64,000 nt of DNA from positions 13,344,139 to 13,408,138 of the forward strand of contig NC_092657.1 in assembly GCF_032118995.1 (NCBI RefSeq). The letters run 5' to 3'. Made by a program: the position numbers and the translations under genes. This DNA is from Asterias amurensis (lineage: Eukaryota; Echinodermata; Asteroidea; Forcipulatida; Asteriidae). Below, piece after piece: positions 1-10,317 of the stretch (position 1 is the stretch's first letter; every line of letters starts with the position of its first letter). A model generated the notes under the pieces. The model saw nothing but the letters and a program-made list of their open reading frames with translations. It searched no databases and was not told the DNA's origin.

Positions 1-135
1 AAGTAGCAGTGCGATATTGAAAATCATTTAACGGTTGTAGGTAGCGCGTTACATGGTTCTTGCTCTATCGACTTGGGTAGTTTGTTCCCAAATGAATATT
101 CATATTATGGTAAATACTACAATGCTTATGCAAAC
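1..135. repeat. Dispersed repeat, copy 1
   Basis: This stretch matches 3436-3570 in order: 'gtgcgatat', a 'ggtagcg' block, 'tagtttgttcccaaa' against 'taggttgttcccaaa', then 'tatggtaaata'. The copies are diverged, with small gaps. No coding potential is seen and the family is not recognised. Confidence 0.5.
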
Positions 136-1077
136 GTTTCCATACAAATGGTTAATGGTAGCCTGTCAGGAATAATTCATTATAGACATGGGAATGTATT
201 TTTATTTTTACTGGCTAGATTTTGTTTACAAATGACAGTTTCTTTCCCATCATTGTAAAAATCATAATATTTTATTCCAGTATGACAATGTGCGACTGTT
301 TCTTGAAAGCATTTTGACCGCTGCATTATCATTAATTGATACTATCGATTATATATCCATATTAGTGAACAAAGTATGCGCCTTAGCGCCTTACATTTAT
401 GCATGACGTCATAATTCTTACCCAAAATTAGGCTATGGGCGCACGACTGCCACCGCTTGCAGTGGCTGTGCCTAGTTTTGGGTTAGCATTGTGACGTACA
501 TCAGGCATTAAGAGACGCGTATAGGAATTGTACACACACAAGCGGCCGAGTGACAAACTCTGTTTTGCCATAAGCTGCAAGATGTAAGATTAATATTCAT
601 GTTCTCACTTTCCTAAACCAATTAAACGTCGAATGCAAGTCAAATGCAAGTACACACAGCTCGGTACAAACTATCCAATACAGTAATATTAGGAATGACA
701 CGCACACATATTGTGGGATCAATGATTGTTTCTAGTCCCCACTACAGTGGGAACGTTGGGGAAAACAAGCAGCAAGGCGACTTGACTTCAAGACTAGTAT
801 TTGTGGGACAAGAAAACGCACCTTCAAATTAAAAATAAATAGTCAACAAGAGTGCGCATTGCTGCAGAAGGCAATCCTCTCAATTATTAAATTCCAGTGA
901 ACTTGTTGGACGTTCATGACGACACATGTGCATTTGACCGCATTTGACATGTGCATTTGACCGTGAATTAGCATAATTATGTGACCCAATCTGTGAAAAT
1001 GAGTCAGATGTCGCCAAATGCATTATTGGGTAGTATACAGTTTAATGTGGAAAATATCAAAACATTATATTTTTTTA
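136..1077. other. Non-coding stretch, nothing recognised
   Basis: Only short ORFs are present. No splice-bounded exon, RNA gene or recognisable transposon was found. A short direct repeat, 'catttgacatgtgcatttgaccg', lies near 930-965 in slightly varied form. Confidence 0.4.
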
Positions 1078-1145
1078 CTCGTTACCAAATGAGGTTTTAT
1101 GCTGATAATTATTTTGGGTAATTACCAATAGTGTCCACTGCCTAA
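1078..1145. mobile_element. MITE-1 end fragment
   Basis: The stretch contains 'aattaccaatagtgtccac' followed by 'tgccta', the terminal sequence of the MITE-1 family found whole elsewhere (for example 4173-4559). The preceding 'ttatgctgataattatttt' is the usual sub-terminal block. The rest of the element is missing or too degraded to see. Confidence 0.75.
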
Positions 1146-1808
1146 ACAACATCGTTATATGAACTAAGAGAATCCACTCATCAGGTTTCCATGAGATAAC
1201 CCAAGAAGACTTTCCAAATTTCCCAACGGGTTTTCGAGTTTCGGCAACCGGCTACTCTCATCATTGGATCTCGTAAGTAAGGAATTTACTCAACATTTTT
1301 TAACGGAGAGAAGAGAGGGAAAGACTGTCGCAGAGAATAGACTGTGCCTTTTGGGAAAAGACGTAACTGTTAACTGCTTGAATAAGTAGTAACTAGTTGT
1401 TAAGTTAAACAAATAATTATGTTGTGATGTACGTGTAAAATAGTGAAAAACCAATGTGCGAGCTATCGTGTATAGTGTTTAATGTGGATAACTCTGGGGT
1501 TCACGAAGAAATATTAATTTGGCTTATTATAAATTTGTGCCATAGCGTGATACTGTCAAAACACTAATGACTTAGCAATAGATCAGTTCATTTACTTAAT
1601 TCCGGGTAAAAACCATTATAAACTAATTTTGTTCAATAAAAACCAATCATCATTAGAACTACCGGTACCCGTTAACGAGAGGCACCTATTGTTACCTAAT
1701 GACTCATCACTTCTGGACCAGAAATAATATCCAACGGCATCATTCATGAAAAGTACGATAACTCTAGGTAAAAAAAGCCTTAAAGGTACCTTTTCAAATT
1801 TTAACCAC

Positions 1809-1830
1809 GATAATAATAATAATAATAATA
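1809..1830. repeat. (AAT)n microsatellite
   Basis: A short run of ATA/AAT trinucleotides in non-coding sequence. Confidence 0.8.
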
Positions 1831-2057
1831 GACGATTATAGTACCTTACTTCAAGAGGCTCAACAATTGAAACATCTTTTCGCCAAACTCGGGCGAAGGA
1901 TGGGCTTAATCAAAGTCCGACCAGGGAGGTATTCGGATCATGACCGAGTAGGTAATAGACTTGGTAAACTATGTGGTGTCATTCAATAGACTGTTGATTC
2001 CTCACACCTGGTTAGATATCCATTAGGAGAGGAAGCTGTTTAGAGCAATCACACAAA

Positions 2058-2378
2058 ACGATATTGTCCAAAGGCACACTTCGTGTATCACAAGTTAAAT
2101 ATAAAATAACAAACCTGGGAAAATTTAGGCTCAATCGGTCATCGGAGTCTGGAGAAAAAAACGGAAAAACCCACCCATCCGCACGTTTCGCCGTGTCCTG
2201 ACATGTGTTTAAAACAAATCCGAGAATTGATAATAGTTTTCTCAAAAAGTAAAGCATATCATGGAATATAGTTTCAAGGGAAGTCTATTACCATTACCTT
2301 CTGTAATCCCTGTAAGTTAATTATAATACTGTGAACTTTTAAATTGTGTTATGTTCAGAAAGTGTCCAATGGCTTTGC
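2058..2378. mobile_element. MITE-2 copy (left end lost)
   Basis: The internal sequence ('cacttcgtgtatca', 'ttaggctcaatcggtcatcg', 'acgtttcgccgtgtc') and the right end 'agtgtccaatggcttt' match the fuller copies at 20277-20634 and 23064-23434. The left terminal AAAGCCATTGGACAC is absent. The element is non-coding. Confidence 0.75.
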
Positions 2379-2624
2379 ATTCCACAAATTCTTGATTTGT
2401 GCAAATTGAAAATTAATTATTTCGAAAAAATATTTTGATCTACAAAATGGGGTCTTACAGTCAGTATATCATCGGAAAGGTCTTTAAAATCCGCGTGAAC
2501 GTTCACAGATATTACCCCCATTTTGTCTTGCGATTCAAACTGGAAGTTGACTTTTTTTTTTCTTGTTTAAAGAAACAAATTGTTTTGGAACGGTAGAGTT
2601 GGTCTTTGAAAAGCGTTTGTAATC

Positions 2625-2889
2625 GTTTGTTATAATGCTAATGGGTAGAAAGATGTTGTAAAAGTAGAATACAATGATCCACACAAACATGCCTCGAAAA
2701 TGCACGGTTATCCTTTTACCTCGTCGACTAACACGGTCGGCAATTTATGGGAGTTTGACTCCCATGAGTGGCCGACCGTGTTAGTTCGCAAAGTAAAAGG
2801 AAAACCGTGCAATTTCGTGGCAAATTTGTGTGGATCATTGTATTCTACTTTTAAAACATCTTTCTACCCATATGCATTTTATAACAAAC
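2625..2889. mobile_element. Near-perfect 265-base palindrome (hairpin MITE)
   Basis: The left arm (2625-2755) and right arm (2759-2889) are reverse complements with a few mismatches and a loop of about 3 bases at 'gggagtttgactccc'. Matching blocks include 'aaaagtagaatacaatgatc' against its complement near 2840, and 'actaacacggtcgg' against 'ccgaccgtgttagt'. The short overlapping ORFs here arise from the palindrome and are not genes. Confidence 0.8.
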
Positions 2890-3435
2890 TCGTCTGCTCC
2901 AAGGCAATGTGCTCCTTCAAAGAAATACGTGTTTCCCCCATGGGTCGTACAACGTTTGGTCACGCTACAACCTTTGAGTGCGCTATGTAGCTTTGTGTAT
3001 AGTCTATGTTCAAGGCGTTTTCAACATACGTTTCCCTTCCTGTTAAATAGTCTATTCTGTAGTCGTCAAATCGTAAAATGCTTTTAAAAGGCGTTAGTTG
3101 GCGGCACATTGTGTTTGTTTTCACAAACACATTTAACTAGTTGGTTTTTGTTTCTGTTTTTTTTTTCTCAACCAAAAGATAATGTTTGAATCATTAGGTT
3201 TAAAACCAACACTTTAATATAAGTACAGTTTTAATAAAATCAAGAAAATTCTAAAACTGAATACATCTTGCTCAAGCTTCACGGTGCGATCGAGTGGCTA
3301 CTAATTAAATTTTAGCGACAGGTGGTTCAGTGCCCTAAAAACTTGATGAATCGTTTTTCAGTGTACAATTGTTTGCAGCGCTGCTTACTACTGGTGTCAT
3401 GCATCCCCAATACACAAATCCTACTGTTCATGGAA

Positions 3436-3570
3436 CAGTCACGGTGCGATATATACGCATGCAATGGTCGTCGGTAGCGTTTGGCATGGTCATACTATGT
3501 ACGGCTTGAGTAGGTTGTTCCCAAAGGGATATTCGTTATGGTAAATAATGCAAAACGTATGCATGTGTTC
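3436..3570. repeat. Dispersed repeat, copy 2
   Basis: Partner of 1-135, in the same order and orientation. The next 600 bases hold no gene; there is a poly-G run at about 3643-3653. Confidence 0.5.
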
Positions 3571-4172
3571 TAATAAATTAATAGGGCTAATCTTAGCTCT
3601 GATCAGTTATATTATATAAATATTTTTCATCAGGAAAACTTGGGGGGGGGGGGTTTCTTGAGACAAAAATCCAGATTGAAAATTGAAGAACTCCTGCAAA
3701 TCAAATTAGAATATTAAAAACAAGTTGTCTTATACTGCGGTATAAGTTTAAAGGGTTGTTGGTACTTTTTGTAGGACTCAAAAAACAATGTGCACATCTT
3801 TGCGTTAAACGTACACGGTTTGAAGATAGTAGAAAGCTTCCAGTGAAATATTACTTCATGAGGTGCTGTATTTTTTTTAGAAATGAGTAAACAATGTCAC
3901 AACGTGCACCCTATTTACCGGTTTTGTTTTTAAATTATGGCTTGGCCATTTAACCAAGCTCGCCTCGCGAAAAATAATATGATTAGAATGGATAATCAAT
4001 TTCTCCTTAAAGTAACAACATCCCTCGCAGAAAGATATACTAATTACCAAACAGTGGCTCAGATTGCACGACAAAGCATCTCTATGACCCCCACGCCTAA
4101 CTCCACGCCGTAAAACTGTTCATTGTAGAATAATGTCGGCAAAAACAATCACTTGGACAATTTCTTTACCAG

Positions 4173-4559
4173 TTTAAAGGCAGTGGACACTATTAGTAAT
4201 TACTCAAAATAATTATTGGCACAAAACCTTACTTAGCAACGATTAATGGGGAGATGTTGATAGTATAAAACATTGCGAGAAACGGATCCCTCTGAAGTAA
4301 CGTAGTTTTCGAGAAAGAAGTAATTTTCCACGAATTTGATTTCGAGACCTAAAATTTAGAACTTGAGGTCCCGAAATCAAGCATCGGAAAGCACACAACC
4401 TCGTTTGACGAGGGTGTTTTTTTTCTCCATTATTATCTCGCAACTTCGACGACCAATTGAGCTCAAATTGTCACAGGTTTGTTTTGTATGCATATATTGA
4501 GATACTCAAAGTGAGAAGACTAGTCTTTGACAATTACCAATAGTGTCCAGTGTATTTAA
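4173..4559. mobile_element. MITE-1 copy
   Basis: A full-length element. The terminal inverted repeat begins 'ttaaaggcagtggacacta' on the left, and the right end is 'accaatagtgtccagtgtatttaa'. TTAA lies at both outer borders. The centre carries a strong stem, 'atttcgagacct' against 'aggtcccgaaat'. There is no coding capacity, so it would have moved using a transposase supplied elsewhere. Confidence 0.9.
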
Positions 4560-4811
4560 GTGTTAATAGTTTTGCATACACCACTAATATTAAATCCCGC
4601 CAAAAAGGAACCCATGTGCCAAATAGTATCATAGTATAATTTGATTGCAATACAGAGCATCTAGGAAACAAAAGCTTTCCACGTGAACCCACACCCCAAG
4701 CCGCTGTGTTTTTGTGTTCTGCACATGCGCCACTTAGTTTGTAAAAAAACACCGTTTTGCAAAAAATGTGTAAAGTGATAATGCATCTACACGCAGTGTG
4801 TACATTATGTG

Positions 4812-4848
4812 TATATAAACGTTGTGTGTATATTTAATTGCTCAGTGC
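4812..4848 (+). promoter_or_regulatory. TATA box plus Inr of the FReD-discoidin gene
   Basis: TATATAA lies at 4812-4818 and an initiator-like TCAGT at 4842-4846. The spacing from TATA to the Inr A is about 32 bases, the normal metazoan distance. Translation would start 164 bases downstream at 5008. Prediction from sequence only. Confidence 0.5.
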
Positions 4849-5007
4849 AGGGAGGGAAGCTGTTGATCAACACAAATACACATTTTCGCCTCGGTTTTAG
4901 ATTGTTCTCTGCATCTGTTGGTAAAATTGCTGCTCTGTTTCAAGACGATTCAAGAACTCTGCCTGTCTTTGTTGATACAGAGAGTTTTTGTCAGTGCAGA
5001 GGACAGG

Positions 5008-5038
5008 ATGGGTCCTTTGCTGTTCCTGGTTCTTGGTG
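5008..5038 (+). CDS. Exon 1: start codon and signal peptide
   Basis: The ATG at 5008 is followed by the hydrophobic run MGPLLFLVLG, then a donor G|GTAAGT at 5039. It ends in phase 1 and joins exon 2 in frame to extend the signal peptide (VYLLSAS). Confidence 0.75.
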
Positions 5039-8000
5039 GTAAGTGCACAGTTTTTCTCCTCTAGGTAAAAAAAAAACGAGTATTGCAGACTCTCATCAAA
5101 AATTCAGTTGAATTTTTTCCTCGATATTTTGATTTTAAGTAATCTAGCAAACTACTTAAGCCCGAATATTTCTTTGAAAAGTGCAATTGTTTCCCATGGT
5201 GCCATAATACGTTGGGCGCGCGTGTGAAGTAACTGTGCGGTAGTTCTTGATAAAATGTGAGGCAACGGACCTGCTTCCGTCATGAGTAATCTTGATCATT
5301 AAATTATGTACTCTGTTTTTATTTTGTATTTGCAGAGGTGCCCTTACATCCTTGTAGAAATAATAGTTAGTAGGAAGCTGTTATTTTAAGTACGCTGAAT
5401 ACTTGTTAAACCTGTGCGAACCAAAATTCAACCTGCTGATAAAAAACTGCTTGTTGTCAATCAGGTCAAACTGCTATGCATCACTCGCAGTAGGGGCGTT
5501 GACAACATTTCTGAGTGATTGAATTAAATAACAGCTTCTTACACCTGTTTGATGTCATTGTTAGATTGTACAACTATATTGTATGATTGTTCTTTTATTT
5601 TGTGCGTTTTACCTCACCTCAAAATGAACCAACGTTAATATCACGCTAGTTGTAGGCCTACGGCTTGCTCAGAGGTGCCCGGAAACTCAATAGTGACCTT
5701 ATCTTCGCGAGACTCGCAAGTCTATTGAATGTGACCACTGGGTAAAACCATACTCATCTTAATTGCTTACTCCATCTTCGTCCGAATGTCTTGGATGTTG
5801 TTTTTGTTTCCATCAGTGGCAGTGGACACTTTTGGTAATTCTCAAAATAATAATTATCATCAAACCTTTCTTGATTACGAGAAATAGGGAGAGGTTGATA
5901 GTATAAAACATTGTGAGAGACAGCTCCCTCTGAAGTGACGTAGTTTTCGAGAAAGAAGTAATTTTCCACGAATTTGATTTCGAGACCTCAAGTTTAGAAT
6001 TTGAGGTCTCGAAATCAAGCATCTGAAAGCACACAACTGTGACCAGGGTGTTTTTTGTTCTGTCATTAATATCTCGCAACTTCGACAACCGACTGAGCTC
6101 AAATTTTCACGGGTTTGTTGTTATATGCATATGTTGAGATACACCAAGTGAGAAGACAGGTCTTTGACAATTACCAATAGTGACCACTGTCTTTAAAGTA
6201 AATTTATAGAATCGTGGTTTTAAATGCCAACAAGTACCACGACTTGACATTGCGTACTACACGTATTGTCGATTTGATTAATGATTTCATTGAATAACAG
6301 ATTAGTTCAAATTGCTGGGTAATAATGTGTGCAGAATACAATAAGCGCCTCGCGTTAAAAGATACGGTGAATTTACATGGTGAATAGAAGTGAATGATTA
6401 GTAATTTCCCCTTCATAGTTGACTCGTTGATGGTGGTTGAAATATTTAGTTTTACTGTTTCGTTTCTTCATCATCATGATATTGTCAAAAACCGATGACT
6501 TGTCAATGAATCAGTTTGATCATTTTGATGCTCACTAAAAGCGTTTTACATTTTCATGTTGGTGGTTGGTACATTTCCGATGGTAAATTATTTCTGAAAC
6601 ATTCGTATATGTCTTTTCAGGAGTTGTTCCTTTTGTTTCATGTGTTGTTCGTATATTTTCCAGCTGGTTGTTTATTTCGCTATGGTGTTGCATGTTGCAC
6701 GCTGTTTGTTACTCGCTAAAGGGGTGTACGCGTTAAAAAAGGTTACCTCGTAAAAAAAAAACCTGTTTGTATTCATATTTACAAGGAGAAAAATGTACGC
6801 AGTAATATTTTCTTTTCATGGCAAATTTCGGTTTTGTAGTTACCTCTGTAGGATGTTGCATCTAAATCCACTTACATATAAAATGTTGATCACTCTTTTT
6901 CTCTTGACTTAAGTTCGTCTGGTATTTATTTTGTTTGCAATACTCGTGTAACTGTTTTTCTTTGTATGTATGTAATAATTATAATTTGTCCCTTGCAATT
7001 TTGGTCTGTTTTGTCTGATGGTTTTACATCACGTAAAAAGCGAATTTGCGAGTCAAAGGTTAGGGTATATGCTCGTTTAGCCACTGTAACTGACAAGTTT
7101 AGGTGACAATGTCGCGCAATGATGTAAGTAGATACGTGCACAGTTTATAATCAGGAAATAAAAGGGTAGCGACGACTTTTTAAACGGACGTTTAAGAACG
7201 AATCGGTACTCTTTTATTCCCATTCATAAGATGCCCTTTTGTTAAAAACGTAAAAAAGTACCATTATAGACACTTTGATAAATCCGAGGTTTGAAATATG
7301 TTTTTCAAAAACTTTGTGAAAAATCTGTTTGATGCGCGTGGGTTGTGTGTACGCGCGCGCGCTTATAAATATATCACGCGCTGTTAGTAATAGCTATGAA
7401 TTGCGTTCCGCGTGATGATATTGGCGTACATGAGCTTGCGCGCCCGACACGCGGAAGCCAGCCGGTTATAAACAGCTCCAGCTGGTCATTATCAACCGTT
7501 TAAACACCCCCACGTGACGCGCTCTCCACCAAAAGGAGTAGCAGAATTGTCTGGGGTATTTATGAATAATGTTTCCCTATGAAATGGCAAGAAGATCAAT
7601 GCAACATATCCATGTGTTGATACAACCTTTCAATGTTCAAATGTCAGGCAAATCAATCGATATCGAACGATCACCCCAAATCGATCCTAAAATAAACACG
7701 ACTGACATCATCGAAGTGTATCCGATGTTGACTGATAAACGTACCGCTATTATACTAATAGGTGTCTTTATATCAAAATAATACCTTATACAAGGAGAGC
7801 AATGGTATTTCACACTGTAAGCTTACATCGGATCCAAACACTGTTGCTATATGATACATCATCGGTAGAAAAAGCAACTAGCAACTGACACTGTGTTGTC
7901 ACCTTGAACTTTATGTAGACCTTCGCTTAAGCACACTCTTCCTGCTTGTGTGGTAAAGAAAGCATGTATTATAAGAAACAACAGTAAACGGTGAACCTGA

Positions 8001-10286
8001 GGGTATACAGCAGTGTGTAAAGCTCTTTTCACATTGTATCTCTTTTTGTATCAGTTCATATGGGCTCCACCCCTGAAAGTGTAAAAAATGTTGTATTGAT
8101 CACTTTGTGTCATGCTTTTGTCACAATCTGATTATTATTATTTTCACCAATCGCGTGACTATCAATACAATTGAATGTTGAACCAAGAACATGAATTGAT
8201 TTTTGGTTTGTAAACTTGGATGTGATTAATGTTTAAAATGTATGCTTATGAAAGTCAAAAACATATTAAGACGAAGGCCGCAAACGTTATGGTCAGATAG
8301 TGAAGATGTTAGAGCACCTACAGTTAATCTTGAAGTAAAACTCTTATCACAATATACCTCAATATACTGTTTTTCTTTGCTTGATTAATTCTCAAATACG
8401 GAAACAGTCTGCATAAAGCAAGACTTTGTTTAACATCACTGCGTATAAGTAGAATACATTCGTACAAACAACACTAACATAAACCAAATCCAACTGCGTG
8501 GTATTATCTGTTTCTGTTGTTAGTTTATTTGCTGAGTGCCAGTGACGTAGCTGCTACTAAAGTTTGCTACTTAACCCAAGAACCTGACCCAGATGAAGGA
8601 AACCGACTACGATGGATCCAACCATTTGAGGATATGTGTTCCTGTACCTCAATCCGACCAGGAGGGCTGTTTAAAGTAGCTCCACAAATAAAGACTAAAC
8701 CCAGCTACACTTTTGAACCAATCTTCACTGATGACCAAGAAGAGATACATGATCGTTATGATTGCCATATGAAGGGTAAGAAGATTTGGAGATTAGGACA
8801 GAAGACTCGGGTGGGATTAGAATCAAACACTTTTGCATGGCTAGAGTGAAGTACTACCACTATGGTATCGAGCTAGCCCCTGTCGGGGATAACTAACAAA
8901 AATTATGCACAATAGTTGTTCGGTACTTTTCCGAGTTTCCAACACAAATTGCATTTGCATTGCTACAGAAGAAGTATCACTAATATAATGCCAAGCTAGC
9001 TCGATTGCTTGAGGCACGTAACGACTTTTTAGCAGTCAGCACCGCATCGAATCAACAAATGCTATGTTTTCCATCGGGTCAAGACAATATTGTTACCCTA
9101 ACACCGATGTGAAGAACCACTTTTTGCAGGAAATCAGCTAACGCATTGAGCTTAATACTTAATAGAGGAAACGGCTGCGTATATACATTTTTTGTTCATA
9201 CTCTGTTTCCAGGGGAAACATGTTTTCTAAATAAATTTAGATGGGAGACAAAAGTGTAGCAACGCCGAACAACGTGATCTGAATTATCAATTTATAGACA
9301 ACAAATTATCGATAATATTAAAATAAATATTTTCGTTTTGATTATTCCTTCAGACTGTCAGGATTTGTTGGATGCTGGTCGTAAGGAGGATGGTATCTAC
9401 ACAATCCATCCCATCCAGAATGAGAATGGAATACAGGTGTTCTGTGATATGACGAAACATACAGGCTGGATTGTAAGTACATCACTAAAGTGGTATTTAT
9501 TTAAGGGATTAAAAGGGTAGCGACGAGTTCTTAAACGGCCGTTTAAAACCGGCTGGGTCATGGTCGTGTGATCGTACGGCCACGACCCTGCAAGGTTTTA
9601 AACGGCGGTTTAGGAACGAGTGGCTACCCTTTTATTCCTATTCATGAATGCCTTCTGGGTTAACATGCGTAATAAAGTAGGAACTTTGTAAATCTTAGCC
9701 GTTGTCCGATGTACTTGAGCTCTGAACGTGTGTTGCCTTTTCATAACCGTTCGTGCGCGTCGTAGTCCTGGTGCAAGACGTTTCCCGTTTTCCTTTCACA
9801 CGCAGAGCGGCCAACTCACCAACAGCGCCCGCATCGCCTGTAACAATAAACGTTTTGCACCAAGACTAGCGCGTAGTATCCGAAAAAACGGTTATAAACA
9901 GAGCTCCAGCTGGTCAGTATCAACCGTTTACACACCACCACGTGAAGCGCTCTCCACCAATATGGATAGCGAAACTGAGGTGAATATACATTTAGGATCA
10001 ATGACATCGCAGACACGTCAACTTCAAACAAACACTTTTTTTTAAGTCAGTTGCATCCCAACAAAGATGATGCACAAGGTTGTTGGTCCGAATCCCCCAC
10101 CTAACCGCTGATTTCACAATGACTACAACAAATATTGTCGTCTAGTTACTTAATCACATTTTGTTGATTTGTGTAATTCATAATCATAGACGTTAAACCA
10201 ATGTTTGTATGAGAGGGATTGGCTGTTGTCAGCTTGGTGTTTATATCCCTTTGTGGGAGTTTGCCGAGTTCACTGAAGGGGAAGAT

Positions 10287-10317
<31 letters not shown>

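Larger units (their letters stand above)
1165..2585. repeat. Composite dispersed repeat (pairs with 20050-20815)
   Basis: The left block, about 1165-1380 ('gaatccactcatc' through 'tgtgccttttgg'), and the right block, about 2380-2585 ('ttccacaaattcttgattt' through the 'gacttt' tract), match the two flanks of the MITE-2 copy at 20277-20634. Here about 670 unrelated bases (1381-2050) separate the left block from the MITE. At 20 kb the blocks are contiguous. Both copies therefore descend from one larger repeat that had already captured MITE-2. Confidence 0.6.
5039..8523 (+). other. Intron 1
   Basis: Bounded by GTAAGT and a pyrimidine-rich TGTTTCTGTTGTTAG. It contains a MITE-1 copy (5817-6196) and a GC-rich repeat (7153-7570). 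I see no further exon, RNA gene or element in the rest. Confidence 0.6.
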
